Source: Pantoea septica (GTDB lineage: Bacteria > Pseudomonadota > Gammaproteobacteria > Enterobacterales > Enterobacteriaceae). Taken from it: DNA of 64,000 nt. Positions 19,517 through 28,986 of the stretch are shown one piece after another. The stretch is from the NCBI RefSeq assembly GCF_002095575.1, contig NZ_MLJJ01000005.1, positions 1-64,000 of the forward strand. The letters are read 5' to 3'. A program made the translations under genes and the position numbers. Position 1 is the stretch's first letter. Each line of letters begins with the position of its first letter. The notes beneath the pieces were generated by a model. The model saw only the letters and a program-made list of their open reading frames with translations, was not told the DNA's origin and searched no databases.

Positions 19517-20146
19517 ATGCTTTGGTCATTTCTTGCCGTACTTTTCTCCGGTTGGCTCTATGTTGACGCATCCTATCGCGGCCCGCAGTGGCAGCGCTGG
19601 CTATTCAAACCCGTCACGCTGCTGCTGATGGTGGGCTGGGCCTGGCAGGCGCCGGTGCTGAAACCTACCGATTACCTGATTATCGCCGGACTGCTCGCGA
19701 CGCTGATCGGCGACGCGCTGCTGCTGCTGCCGCGCCAGCAGATGCTCTATGCGCTGGGCGCCTTTTTCCTTTCTCATCTGCTGTACACCATTTGCTTCGC
19801 CGCCAGCATGACGATGACCTTTTACTGGCCGATTCCGCTGACGCTGCTGATTATCGGCGCCGTCACCATCGCGACCATCTGGAATCGCCTGGAGACGCTG
19901 CGCTGGCCGATTTGCACGCTGATCGGCATGACGCTGGTGATGACCTGGCTGGCCACCGAGCAGTATCTCTTCCGTCCCACCGACGATAGCTTCACGCTGA
20001 TGGTGGGCGCGAGCCTGCTGCTGCTGGCGAATATCGTCTGGTTCGTCAGCCACTATCGCCGCCGTTTTCGCGCCGACAGCGCCATCGTCGCCGCCTGCTA
20101 CTTTGCCGGCCACTTTATGATTGTCCGCTCGCTGTGGCTCTTCTGA
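19517..20146 (+). CDS. yhhN: YhhN family membrane protein (lysoplasmalogenase-like)
   Basis: A 209-residue, almost wholly hydrophobic protein with about seven to eight predicted membrane helices. It belongs to the YhhN/TMEM86 family. The mammalian member is a lysoplasmalogenase; the bacterial role is not settled. The family segments IGDALLLLP and ATIWNRL are present. A GGGAG ribosome site precedes the start. Position before zntA matches E. coli. Confidence 0.88.
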   Translation: MLWSFLAVLFSGWLYVDASYRGPQWQRWLFKPVTLLLMVGWAWQAPVLKPTDYLIIAGLLATLIGDALLLLPRQQMLYALGAFFLSHLLYTICFAASMTMTFYWPIPLTLLIIGAVTIATIWNRLETLRWPICTLIGMTLVMTWLATEQYLFRPTDDSFTLMVGASLLLLANIVWFVSHYRRRFRADSAIVAACYFAGHFMIVRSLWLF

Positions 20147-20159
20147 TATAAAACCTCTC

Positions 20160-20191
20160 TTGACTCTGGAGTCGACTCCAGAGTGTAGGAT
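20160..20191 (+). promoter_or_regulatory. zntA promoter with ZntR operator
   Basis: TTGACT (20160-20165) and TAGGAT (20186-20191) are separated by 20 bp, the overlong spacer typical of MerR-family promoters. The spacer is filled by a perfect 22-bp palindrome (20163-20184; left arm ACTCTGGAGTC), the ZntR operator as known from E. coli. ZntR twists the DNA to activate when zinc is high. zntR itself is not in this window. Confidence 0.93.
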
Positions 20192-20232
20192 GCAGTAGCG
20201 GGCGGGATCGCCCGTCCGTTACTGGAGGTTTT

Positions 20233-22530
20233 ATGCAGCAACATCATCACGAACACGCTTGCGGCTGCGGCCGCTCTCGCCACATCCATTCCGCCCCTAA
20301 ACCGCTGTGCGCGCTGCCTGGCGCCGCGTCCGCGCGGCTTAACATCCGCGCCGCTTCGCCTGTTCAGCCAGTCTGCGGCGGCGGTTGCTGCGAGGCGAAC
20401 GGCGGCCCGGACGGCGAGGAGCATGCCGGCGGCAGCGACGAAGAGAGCGACAGGCAAGGCGGCTGGCGCTTTAGCTGGCGCGTCAGCGGCATGGACTGTC
20501 CAGGCTGCGCCCGCACCGTTGAAACCGCTGTCAGCCAGCTTCCTGAGGTGTTGCGCACCCGCGTCGTCTTCGCCAGCGAAAAGCTGCTGGTCGAGGCCAG
20601 CGCCGATGTCTCCACTGCGGTTGAACAGGCGGTCGCACGCGCCGGCTTCTCGCTGATCGACGATGCCCCCACACCCCGCCCCGCTTCCCGCTGGCGCGAA
20701 AACCGCGCCCTGCTGCTGCTTGCCGCTTTGCTGCTCGCCAGCGTGATTCTGAGCCAGTTTATGCCGCGCTGGGGCGACGGGCTGTTTATCCTCACGACGC
20801 TGATCGGCCTGTGGCCGGTGGCGCGCAGCGCATGGCGACGCGCGCGCAGCGGCTCGCCCTTTACTATCGAAACGCTGATGAGCGTTGCCGCCGCCGGCGC
20901 GCTGCTGATCGGCGCCCACGCCGAAGCGGCGATGGTGCTGCTGCTGTTTTTGCTGGGCGAACGGCTGGAAGCTTTTGCCGCCGCGCGCGCGCGCAGCGGC
21001 GTGACGCAGCTGATGGCGCTGCGCCCGGAAAACGCCACGCGGCTTAATGGCGACAGGCGGGAGACCGTGGCGCTGGCGGCGCTGCGTCCCGGCGACGTTA
21101 TCGAAGTGGCGGCGGGCGGACGCCTGCCGGTAGATGGCCGCCTGCTGAGCGACGAGGCGAGCCTGGACGAAAGCGCGCTGACCGGCGAATCGCTGCCGGT
21201 CACGCATGAAAAAGGGGATGCGCTGCTGGCGGGCGCCACCAGCGTCGATCGTCTGATTCAGCTCGAAGTAACCTCTGAACCCGGCGCCAGCGCCATCGAC
21301 CGTATTCTCACCCTGATCGAAGAGGCGGAGAGCCATCGCGCGCCGGTCGAGCGCTTTATCGATCGCTTCAGCCGTCTCTATACGCCGCTGATTATGCTGC
21401 TGGCCGCGCTGGTGATGGCGGTGCCGCCGCTACTCGGCTTCGGCGGCTGGCTGCCGTGGATCTATAAGGGGCTGACGCTGCTGCTGATCGGCTGCCCCTG
21501 CGCGCTGGTGATCGCCACGCCCGCCGCCATTACCTCCGGCCTGGCCGCCGCCGCGCGCCAGGGTGCGCTGATTAAAGGCGGCGCGGCGCTGGAGCGTCTC
21601 AGCCGGATACGCGCCGTGGCCTTCGATAAAACCGGCACCCTGACTCAGGGCAAACCGCAGGTTACCGCCGTGCTCTGCTTCTCCTCCGCCTCGCAGGATG
21701 AGCTGCTGGCGCTGGCGGCGGCGGTGGAACAAGGCTCGACGCATCCGCTGGCCGCGGCGATCGTTGCGGCCGCCAGCGAGCGGCAACTCACGCTGCCCTC
21801 CGCCAGCCAGCAGATGACGCTGGCCGGCAGCGGCATCGCCGCGCAGGTCGAGGGCGCGCAGGTCGAGCTGCTGTCGCCCGGCTGCGTCGGCGCGTTGAGC
21901 GCTGCACAGCGCGCGCAGATCCTGCAGCAGGAAGAACAGGGACAAACGCTGGTGGCGATCCTGCGCGACGGCGAACCGCTGGGCGCGCTGGCGCTGCGCG
22001 ACAACCTGCGCGCCGACGCGCGCGACGCTCTGGCGGAGCTGAAGAGAATGGGCATTGAGAGCCTGATGCTCACCGGCGACAACCCGCGGGCGGCGGCGGC
22101 GATCGCCGGCGAACTCGGCATCGACTTTCGCGCCGGCCTGCTGCCTGGTGACAAGGTCGACGCCATTCGCGCGCTGGGCCAGCAGCGACCGCTGGCGATG
22201 GTCGGCGACGGCATCAACGACGCGCCCGCGATGAAGGCGGCCACTATCGGCATCGCCATGGGAAGCGGCAGCGATATCGCGCTGGAGACCGCTGACGCCG
22301 CGCTGACGCGCGATGCGTTGCCGCTGCTGCCGTCGCTGGTGACGCTCGCGCGACGCACGCGCGCCACGCTGCGGCAAAATATCGCCATTGCGCTGGGGCT
22401 GAAGGCGCTGTTTCTGGTAACCACGCTGCTGGGCCTGACCGGCCTGTGGCTGGCAGTGGTCGCCGACTCCGGTGCGACGGCGCTGGTGACCGCTAACGCG
22501 CTGCGGCTGCTGCGCGCGCGTCGCAGGTAG
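20233..22530 (+). CDS. zntA: Zinc/cadmium/lead-exporting P1B-type ATPase
   Basis: Inner-membrane pump expelling Zn(II), Cd(II) and Pb(II). The 765 residues exceed E. coli ZntA (732). The extra length lies in a His/Cys-rich N-terminal tail: HHHEH at 4-8, CGC at 10-12 and CGGGCC at 48-53. A heavy-metal-associated domain follows (GMDCPGC, 86-92). The transmembrane metal site CPC is at 421-423, the phosphorylation motif DKTGT at 465-469, and the hinge GDGINDAP is present. Start ATG follows a GGAGG site. It is driven by the ZntR-type promoter immediately upstream. Confidence 0.96.
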   Translation: MQQHHHEHACGCGRSRHIHSAPKPLCALPGAASARLNIRAASPVQPVCGGGCCEANGGPDGEEHAGGSDEESDRQGGWRFSWRVSGMDCPGCARTVETAVSQLPEVLRTRVVFASEKLLVEASADVSTAVEQAVARAGFSLIDDAPTPRPASRWRENRALLLLAALLLASVILSQFMPRWGDGLFILTTLIGLWPVARSAWRRARSGSPFTIETLMSVAAAGALLIGAHAEAAMVLLLFLLGERLEAFAAARARSGVTQLMALRPENATRLNGDRRETVALAALRPGDVIEVAAGGRLPVDGRLLSDEASLDESALTGESLPVTHEKGDALLAGATSVDRLIQLEVTSEPGASAIDRILTLIEEAESHRAPVERFIDRFSRLYTPLIMLLAALVMAVPPLLGFGGWLPWIYKGLTLLLIGCPCALVIATPAAITSGLAAAARQGALIKGGAALERLSRIRAVAFDKTGTLTQGKPQVTAVLCFSSASQDELLALAAAVEQGSTHPLAAAIVAAASERQLTLPSASQQMTLAGSGIAAQVEGAQVELLSPGCVGALSAAQRAQILQQEEQGQTLVAILRDGEPLGALALRDNLRADARDALAELKRMGIESLMLTGDNPRAAAAIAGELGIDFRAGLLPGDKVDAIRALGQQRPLAMVGDGINDAPAMKAATIGIAMGSGSDIALETADAALTRDALPLLPSLVTLARRTRATLRQNIAIALGLKALFLVTTLLGLTGLWLAVVADSGATALVTANALRLLRARRR

Positions 22531-22542
22531 CAGGCGCGGCGA

Positions 22543-22794
22543 TCAGGCGCCGAGGCCCTTCTGGATCAGGTAGTGATAAGGCAGGGTGTCGGTCTGCTGC
22601 GCCAGCAGGCGATGTTCCATAAAGCGGCAGAAGCCGGGAATATCGCGCGTGGTGGCCGGGTCGTCGGCGATAATCAGCAGCGTTTCTCCATCCTGCATGG
22701 TGCGGACCGTTTTACGCACCATCATTACCGGCTCCGGGCAGCGCAGGCCCAGGGCATCCAGCTGATGGTCGGCATGGGAGAAGTTGTCGCTCAT
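22543..22794 (-). CDS. tusA: Sulfur carrier protein TusA
   Basis: Small sulfur-relay protein that takes persulfide from IscS and passes it to TusBCD for tRNA 2-thiouridine synthesis. It has 83 residues (E. coli 81). The active Cys19 lies in the family motif LRCPEPVM (17-24). Convergent with zntA, 12 bp apart, as in E. coli. Confidence 0.95.
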   Translation of the reverse strand: MSDNFSHADHQLDALGLRCPEPVMMVRKTVRTMQDGETLLIIADDPATTRDIPGFCRFMEHRLLAQQTDTLPYHYLIQKGLGA

Positions 22795-22997
22795 AAATCA
22801 CTCGGTTCTAAACAGGGGGCGCTCATTTTAACGCGGTGCCCCGCAGACGCAAGACGAGAACGATTGCGTTAAAATTAACCATTGCGTAAATAGCACAACG
22901 CGGTAAGATGCCGCGGTTTTTTAATGTTGATACCGTCGCGCTGGCTCAGCTTTGCGCGGCAATGGGTTCCCTCACCCCAATATGAAAAAGGTCCACT

Positions 22998-23663
22998 ATG
23001 ATCGCATTTTCTCCGCGTCAGCGTCAGCATGCGCTGATCTGGCTCTCCCTGTTTCATCTGCTGGTGATTATCTCCAGTAACTATCTGGTGCAGCTGCCGG
23101 TGTCCATTTTCGGCTTCAATACCACCTGGGGCGCATTCAGCTTTCCGTTTATTTTTCTGGCGACCGACCTCACCGTGCGCATTTTCGGCGCGCCGCTGGC
23201 ACGCCGCATTATCCTTGCGGTGATGATCCCGGCGCTGTTCGTCTCCTATCTGGTCTCCAGCCTGTTTTATCAGGGCCAGTGGCAGGGCCTTGCGGCGCTG
23301 CAGAACGTTAATCTGTTCGTCGCGCGTATCGCCTGCGCCAGCTTTATGGCCTACGCGCTCGGGCAGATCCTCGACGTTCACGTCTTTAACCGCCTGCGCC
23401 AGCTGCCGCAGTGGTGGATCGCGCCTGCCGCTGCCATGTTCCTCGGCAATATCAGCGATACCCTCGCTTTTTTCTTTATCGCCTTTTACAAGAGCACGGA
23501 TCCCTTTATGGCCGCGCACTGGGTCGAGATTGCGCTGGTGGACTACAGCTTTAAGGTCCTGATCTGTTTGGTCTTCTTCCTGCCCGCCTATGGCGTGCTG
23601 CTCAATGCGATGCTGAAACGTCTGGCGGAGCGCTCGCAGCGTCCGCAGGTAAATTTCGGCTAA
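22998..23663 (+). CDS. yhhQ: Queuosine precursor transporter
   Basis: Membrane protein importing 7-cyano-7-deazaguanine and 7-aminomethyl-7-deazaguanine. The 221 residues equal E. coli YhhQ. About six hydrophobic segments and the family stretches FGFNTTWGAFSFP and ATDLTVRIFG are present. A second queuosine gene, queH, lies at 49.9 kb. Confidence 0.93.
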   Translation: MIAFSPRQRQHALIWLSLFHLLVIISSNYLVQLPVSIFGFNTTWGAFSFPFIFLATDLTVRIFGAPLARRIILAVMIPALFVSYLVSSLFYQGQWQGLAALQNVNLFVARIACASFMAYALGQILDVHVFNRLRQLPQWWIAPAAAMFLGNISDTLAFFFIAFYKSTDPFMAAHWVEIALVDYSFKVLICLVFFLPAYGVLLNAMLKRLAERSQRPQVNFG

Positions 23664-23707
23664 CCGGCGATAGAGCCTTTCGCCATGACCCGCTAAGATC
23701 TGCTGAC

Positions 23708-23736
23708 AATCGGGCGGTTGCTTTTGCCGCCTGATT
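23708..23736 (+). terminator. Hairpin between yhhQ and dcrB
   Basis: AATCGGGCGG (23708-23717) pairs with CCGCCTGATT (23727-23736) with one G-T wobble around a 9-nt loop. No T-run follows, so termination is uncertain. Confidence 0.4.
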
Positions 23737-23780
23737 CGAGTTGTATGAACGCCTTACTGGAATCAAATAAAGGGATTCAG

Positions 23781-24335
23781 ATGCGAAACTTAGTGAAATA
23801 TGCGGGTATTGGCTTACTGGTGCTGGGCCTGGCGGCCTGCGATCAGAAGAAAGATGACGCGACCGGCAGCAACGGCACCAGCGCCAGCCAGTCGGCGCAG
23901 AACGTCACGCTGATGGATGGCAAGCTGAGCTTCTCGCTGCCGGCAGGCATGTCGGACAAGAGCGGCAAGCTGGGCAACCAGACGACCAATATGCACGTTT
24001 ACGCCGATGAAACCGGCGCGCGCGCCGTTATCGTCATCGCCGGCGAGGCCACCAACGAAGGGCTGGATGTGCTGGCGCAGCGTCTGGAACAGCAGCAGCG
24101 CAACCGCGACCCGCAGCTGCAGGTGGTGTCCGACAAAGCGATTACCCTGAAAGGTCAGCCTGCGCAGCGTCTGGACAGCGTGGTCTCCGCCAATAACCAG
24201 ACCTCATGGTCCTCGGTGATTCTGGCGAAGGTCGACGGCAAACTGCTGACGCTGCAGATCACGCTGCCGGGCGACAACCAGCAGCAGGCGCAGAGCGACG
24301 CGGACAGCATCGTTCAGAGCATCACGCTGAAATAA
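23781..24335 (+). CDS. dcrB: DcrB lipoprotein
   Basis: Envelope lipoprotein known from E. coli as needed for phage C1 and C6 infection and linked to envelope integrity. I start it at 23781 ([20 protein letters not shown]), giving 184 residues (E. coli 185). The longer frame from 23718 adds a non-signal N-terminus. The lipobox LAAC (17-20) marks Cys20 as the lipidated residue. The DcrB domain fills the rest. Confidence 0.93.
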   Translation: MRNLVKYAGIGLLVLGLAACDQKKDDATGSNGTSASQSAQNVTLMDGKLSFSLPAGMSDKSGKLGNQTTNMHVYADETGARAVIVIAGEATNEGLDVLAQRLEQQQRNRDPQLQVVSDKAITLKGQPAQRLDSVVSANNQTSWSSVILAKVDGKLLTLQITLPGDNQQQAQSDADSIVQSITLK

Positions 24336-24349
24336 ACTATTGAAATGAA

Positions 24350-24373
24350 AACGACGGGATTGTTCCCGTCGTT
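24350..24373. terminator. Terminator between dcrB and iolC
   Basis: AACGACGGGA (24350-24359) pairs perfectly with TCCCGTCGTT (24364-24373) around TTGT. The better T-tract (TTTTC) reads out on the minus strand, so it best suits iolC transcripts, with possible use for dcrB. Confidence 0.65.
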
Positions 24374-24418
24374 GAGGTGAGCTGTGTTGTACAGACAGCT
24401 CAAAAGCTTAAAAAGCGG

Positions 24419-24514
24419 GAGGCATAAACCGAAGAGCAAAGCGTCCCGCGCCAGGGAAGGCGCGGGCCGAGCGAGCATGGATGCATAAGCGACTTTGCGA
24501 TCGGTTTATGCCTC
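24419..24514. repeat. Imperfect-palindrome intergenic element
   Basis: The outer arms GAGGCATAAACCGA (24419-24432) and TCGGTTTATGCCTC (24501-24514) are perfectly complementary over 14 bp. Inside, CCCGCGCC (24445-24452) pairs with GGCGCGGG (24459-24466) around AGGGAA. This 96-bp layout with nested hairpins looks like a mobile intergenic repeat of enteric bacteria. It sits at the junction between the conserved core (dcrB) and the inositol insert. Confidence 0.6.
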
Positions 24515-24539
24515 ACGCGTCAGCACAACAAGCCCGCGA

Positions 24540-26453
24540 CTAACCGCGCGCAGCGCGCCAGTAGCCGATCAGCCGCAGATAGTTGCCCTTCACCTTCTCT
24601 ACCAGCGCCGCATCATCCAGCTCGCCCTGTAGCCACTGACGCGAAGGCTGGCCGAAAATAGTGCGCCCGACCGCAAAACCTTTCACCCAGGGCGCCTGCG
24701 CCGCCGCGGCGAAACCCGCTTTCAGCTTCTCTTCCGGCGCGTCGAGTCCCAGCAGCAAAATGCCGCGACAGTGGGGATCCTGCTGCTCGATCAGGCCGCC
24801 GATCGCCTGCCAGCTCTCCGCCGACAGCGGCGGCAGCTTCCACCAGTCGGGCTGAATGCCCAGCTGATAAAAGTGGCTGAGAATGGTGAGATAGTGGGCC
24901 TCGTCACGATCGGGATTGCTCTCGGGCAGAATCACCTCAAGCAGCAGCTCATGTCCGCTCTTGTTGCAGCCTTTCCAGACGTCGAGCACCAGATCGTCCT
25001 GCTCTTTGCGCATCTCCGCGCTGTCGTGCGGATGGTAGAACACCAGACATTTCACCACGTGCTCGGCGGGCCAGTCGATCAGCTGTGAGCCGATATTGCC
25101 GTGCTCCAGCCGCAGCGGCCGCGAGCCGGGCAGCTCAATGGGGCGGCCAATCCACCAGCCTTTGCCGGTAATGGCGTTCAGCGCCTTCTGACCGTAAGTG
25201 GTATCGGCCAGAATGCCGCTCTTGCTCTCCAGCCCCGCCTCGCACGCCGCCTCTTCAGCGGCCTTCAGCAACAGCACCTTCAGCGCCGGGATCCTGCTCT
25301 CGTCGACGCCCGCTTCGCGCGCCATATCGGCCAGCTGTTTGCGATGGTCGAAGGCGAAGACGTTCAGCTCCGGCCAGCGCTGTTTGCGCGTGGTGACGCG
25401 GTGCAGATGGTTAAGACGCGCATCGAGATCGGGGCGCTTCACTTCGCGGTCGCGGCTGAGGAAATCATCCAGTTCCGCTTTGGTCGGCATCGCTGGCGCG
25501 CAGCCGTGACGCGATACCACCAGCGCGCCGCAGGCATTGGCGTAACGACACGCCTGCTCCCAGCCCTCGTCGTTAAGCCAGCCGCGCAGCAGGCCGGACA
25601 TAAAGGCGTCGCCCGCGCCCAGCACGTTGAGGACCTCGACCCGCACGCCGCTGTGCAGGCGCGTCTGCTCCCAGCTGTCGGGGATTTCGCCCTCGAACAC
25701 CACGCAGCCCAGCGGACCGCGCTTGCACACCAGCGTCGCCTGCGTCGCCTGGCGCACGCTTTTTAGCGCCGCCAGCGTATCGGTGCTGCCGCCCGCGATA
25801 TGAAACTCCTCTTCCGTGCCGACGATCAGGTCGAAATAGTGCAGCACTTCCTGCAGCTGACGGGTCACCTGCTGCGACTCGATAAAACGCGTTTCACCGT
25901 CGCCGAGCGAAGTCAGTCCCCATAATACCGGTCGATAATCAATATCGAGCGCGGTGCGCAGGCCGTTGCGCTTCGCGATATTGAGCGCCTTTAGCACGGC
26001 GGCGCGCGTCTGCGGATGCGACAGATGGGTGCCGGTCACCGCTACCGCGCGCGACGCGTTAATAAAGTCTTCATCGATATCTTCCGGCACCAGCCCCATA
26101 TCGGCGCAGTTATCGCGGTAGAAAATCAGCGGAAAGCTCTCTTCATCTTTGATGCCGAGGATCACCAGCCCGGTCAGGCGCTGCTTATCGGTAATCAGTC
26201 CGTCGGTATTACAGCCTACGCGATTCAGCTCTTCACGCAGAAAGCGGCCGTTGTGCTCATCGCCTACGCGCGCCAGCATCGCCGACCTCAGCCCCTGAAT
26301 TGCGGTGCCGTACGCGACGTTGCCGGAGGAGCCGCCGAGATATTTGGCAAAGGTGCTCATATCCTCCAGCCGAGCGCCAATTTGCTGACCGTAAAGGTCG
26401 ACGGCGATGCGCCCAATACAAATCACATCAAGCCGCTTCTGTTGTGTACTCAT
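24540..26453 (-). CDS. iolC: 5-dehydro-2-deoxygluconokinase fused to DUF2090 aldolase-like domain
   Basis: A 637-residue bifunctional protein. Residues 1-330 are a PfkB sugar kinase that phosphorylates 2-deoxy-5-keto-gluconate; GAGD at 279-282 holds the catalytic Asp. Residues about 345-637 are a DUF2090 domain (RKQRWPELNVFAFDHRKQL onward). By family knowledge this domain resembles class I aldolases and probably cleaves the kinase product to dihydroxyacetone phosphate and malonate semialdehyde, replacing IolJ. No separate iolJ is seen nearby, which supports that. It is divergent from iolDGE. Confidence 0.92.
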   Translation of the reverse strand: MSTQQKRLDVICIGRIAVDLYGQQIGARLEDMSTFAKYLGGSSGNVAYGTAIQGLRSAMLARVGDEHNGRFLREELNRVGCNTDGLITDKQRLTGLVILGIKDEESFPLIFYRDNCADMGLVPEDIDEDFINASRAVAVTGTHLSHPQTRAAVLKALNIAKRNGLRTALDIDYRPVLWGLTSLGDGETRFIESQQVTRQLQEVLHYFDLIVGTEEEFHIAGGSTDTLAALKSVRQATQATLVCKRGPLGCVVFEGEIPDSWEQTRLHSGVRVEVLNVLGAGDAFMSGLLRGWLNDEGWEQACRYANACGALVVSRHGCAPAMPTKAELDDFLSRDREVKRPDLDARLNHLHRVTTRKQRWPELNVFAFDHRKQLADMAREAGVDESRIPALKVLLLKAAEEAACEAGLESKSGILADTTYGQKALNAITGKGWWIGRPIELPGSRPLRLEHGNIGSQLIDWPAEHVVKCLVFYHPHDSAEMRKEQDDLVLDVWKGCNKSGHELLLEVILPESNPDRDEAHYLTILSHFYQLGIQPDWWKLPPLSAESWQAIGGLIEQQDPHCRGILLLGLDAPEEKLKAGFAAAAQAPWVKGFAVGRTIFGQPSRQWLQGELDDAALVEKVKGNYLRLIGYWRAARG

Positions 26454-26987
26454 ACCTGTGTTTTCCTTCTGTGATAAGCAGACACGCGGGTCAGAGAGCC
26501 GACATCCCGACGTGCGTCTGGTTTTTGCCCTTGCCAGACTGACGATAAAGCGAGTATGAGGAATAAAAATTCCAAAAACAATATGAAATGAAACATCCGT
26601 CGCGATTTTGTGAACCAGGTAAAACTCTGCGTCACTCGCGCCTTATACGCGCCATATTTACGCTGTTTCGCCGCCTTTCAGGGCTACTCGGCCCGCTGCC
26701 CCAGAGGCGCCGTACCGCATGGAAGCAGCTGAAATAGAATGGAATTATTCAGTTCTTCCGCTTTTCTCGCTTCTTGTTTCACTTCGCCTGTTCCTCTCTA
26801 CGCCAGAGAGCGCGTTTCGCGGTTAAATTTGATCTCAATCGCAAAATGAAATGTTTCTTCTGTAATCGTATTTTATGAAAAATATATTTGTTTATAATCG
26901 CTTCACGTTTCAGTTACCTGCGATCGCTTTTGCGATACGCCACGTCGCTGACCTGCTACCAGGTTGCAGCATGTAAAGGAAAAGCAT
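26454..26987. promoter_or_regulatory. Divergent iolC/iolD control region
   Basis: 534 bp without a credible gene. It carries the motif ATGAAAT at 26583-26589 and 26846-26852. The second lies within the palindromic GAAATGTTTC (26848-26857). An ATGAAAA is at 26875-26881. The same motif recurs in the other iol control regions and is a candidate site for the RpiR-type regulator at 31187. The last 130 bp before iolD are AT-rich and likely hold its promoter. Confidence 0.5.
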
Positions 26988-28928
26988 ATGGCCACGATCA
27001 GAATGACCACCGCGCAGGCGCTGGTTAAATTTCTTGATAATCAATACATTAATGTCGACGGCGTGGAAACGAAGTTCGTAAAAGGCCTCTTCGCCATCTT
27101 TGGTCACGGCAACGTGCTGGGGCTGGGGCAGGCGCTGGAGCAGGATAGCGGCGATCTGATTGTCTATCAGGGCCGCAACGAACAGGGCATGGCGCACGCC
27201 GCGATGGGCTTCGCTAAACAATCTCTGCGCCGTCAGATCATCGCCTGCAGTTCGTCGGTCGGGCCGGGCGCCGCCAATATGATCACCGCGGCGGCCACCG
27301 CCACCGCCAACCGTATTCCTTTACTGCTGCTGCCGGGCGACGTCTTCGCGACGCGCCAGCCCGATCCGGTGCTGCAACAGATTGAGCAGAGCCACGATCT
27401 TAGCATCAGCACCAACGACGCCTTCCGCGCCGTAAGCAAATACTGGGATCGCGTCAGCCGCCCTGAGCAGCTGATGACCGCCTGCATCAACGCGCTGCGC
27501 GTGCTGACCGATCCCGCTGAAACCGGCGCGGTAACCCTCGCGCTGCCGCAGGACGTGCAGAGCGAAGCCTGGGATTTTCCGGACTACTTCTTCCAGAAAC
27601 GCGTACACCGTCTCGATCGTCGCCTGCCAACCGCCGCGCAGCTTAACGACGCGCTGGCGCTGATTGGCCGCAAGCGCAAGCCGATGATCGTGCTGGGCGG
27701 CGGCGTGAAATATTCCGAAGCGGGCGAGGCGCTGCGCCAGTTCGCCGAACGCTATCAGATCCCCTTCGCCGAAACGCAGGCGGGCAAAGGCACCATCGTC
27801 TCTGACCATCCGCTCAACGTCGGCGGCGTAGGCGAAACCGGCTGCCTGGCGGCCAACCTGCTGGCGAAAGAGGCCGATCTGGTGATTGGCGTTGGCACGC
27901 GCTACACCGACTTCACCACCGCATCAAAATGGATTTTCCAGCATCCTGAGGTCAGCTTCCTTAACGTCAACGTCAGCAACTTCGACAGCTACAAGCTCGA
28001 CGGCGTGCAGCTGCTGGCGGACGCGCGCGAGGCGCTTGTCGCGCTGGAGGCGGGGCTGGCGGATAAGAACTACAGCAACGACTGGGGCGATCAGATCGCG
28101 CAGGCGCAGAGCAAACTGCTGAAAGAGACGCAGCGCGTCTATCAGGTGGAATACAGCGGCGACGGCTTTATCCCGGAAATTGCCGACCATCTCGATCGCG
28201 ACGCGGTGTTCGCCGAATTCAATCGCCTGACACAGTCGGTACTCACCCAGAGCCGCGTGCTCGGCACGCTAAACGAGCAGCTCCCAAAGGATGCGGTGAT
28301 TGTCGCGGCAGCGGGCAGTCTGCCGGGCGATCTGCAACGCGTCTGGCGCACCCGCGACTACAACTCGTACCACGTTGAGTACGGCTACTCCTGCATGGGC
28401 TATGAGGTCAACGCCGCGCTGGGCGCGAAGCTGGCGCAGCCGCACCGCGAGGTCTACGCGCTGCTGGGCGACGGCTCTTTTATGATGCTCCACTCCGAGT
28501 TGGTCACCTCGATTCAGGAGCGCGCCAAGATCAACGTGGTGCTGTTCGACAATATGACCAACGGCTGCATCAACAACCTGCAGATGGAGCACGGCATGGA
28601 CAGCTTCAGCACCGAGTTCCGCTTCCGCAACCCGGAAGGCGGCAAGCTGGACGGCGGCTTCGTGCCGGTGGACTTCGCCGCCATCGCGGCGGGGTACGGC
28701 TGCAAAACCTGGCGCGTCACCACGCTGGATCAGTTGCAGACCGCGCTGGAAGAGGCGCGTCAATCGCCGGTTTCAACGCTTATCGACATCAAGGTGCTGC
28801 CGAAAACCATGGTGCACAAATATTTCAGCTGGTGGCACGTCGGCGTGGCGCAGGCCTCCACGTCCGAACGCACGCAGGCGGTGGCGGAGAAGCTTAACGC
28901 CCACCTCGATCAGGCGCGCAAATATTAA
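26988..28928 (+). CDS. iolD: 3D-(3,5/4)-trihydroxycyclohexane-1,2-dione hydrolase
   Basis: Thiamine-diphosphate enzyme that opens the ring of diketo-inositol to 5-deoxy-glucuronate. I start at 26988 ([16 protein letters not shown]), 646 residues, with AAGGA 8 nt upstream; the frame extends eight codons further without support. The N-terminal pyrimidine-binding domain is followed by a central domain. The C-terminal ThDP motif begins [12 protein letters not shown] and ends near TNGCINN. First gene of iolDGE. Confidence 0.94.
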   Translation: MATIRMTTAQALVKFLDNQYINVDGVETKFVKGLFAIFGHGNVLGLGQALEQDSGDLIVYQGRNEQGMAHAAMGFAKQSLRRQIIACSSSVGPGAANMITAAATATANRIPLLLLPGDVFATRQPDPVLQQIEQSHDLSISTNDAFRAVSKYWDRVSRPEQLMTACINALRVLTDPAETGAVTLALPQDVQSEAWDFPDYFFQKRVHRLDRRLPTAAQLNDALALIGRKRKPMIVLGGGVKYSEAGEALRQFAERYQIPFAETQAGKGTIVSDHPLNVGGVGETGCLAANLLAKEADLVIGVGTRYTDFTTASKWIFQHPEVSFLNVNVSNFDSYKLDGVQLLADAREALVALEAGLADKNYSNDWGDQIAQAQSKLLKETQRVYQVEYSGDGFIPEIADHLDRDAVFAEFNRLTQSVLTQSRVLGTLNEQLPKDAVIVAAAGSLPGDLQRVWRTRDYNSYHVEYGYSCMGYEVNAALGAKLAQPHREVYALLGDGSFMMLHSELVTSIQERAKINVVLFDNMTNGCINNLQMEHGMDSFSTEFRFRNPEGGKLDGGFVPVDFAAIAAGYGCKTWRVTTLDQLQTALEEARQSPVSTLIDIKVLPKTMVHKYFSWWHVGVAQASTSERTQAVAEKLNAHLDQARKY

Positions 28929-28986
28929 AATTCCGGCCGGAACATCCGGCCCTTTATTCCTCGCTATGAACCCTACAGGTGTAATT

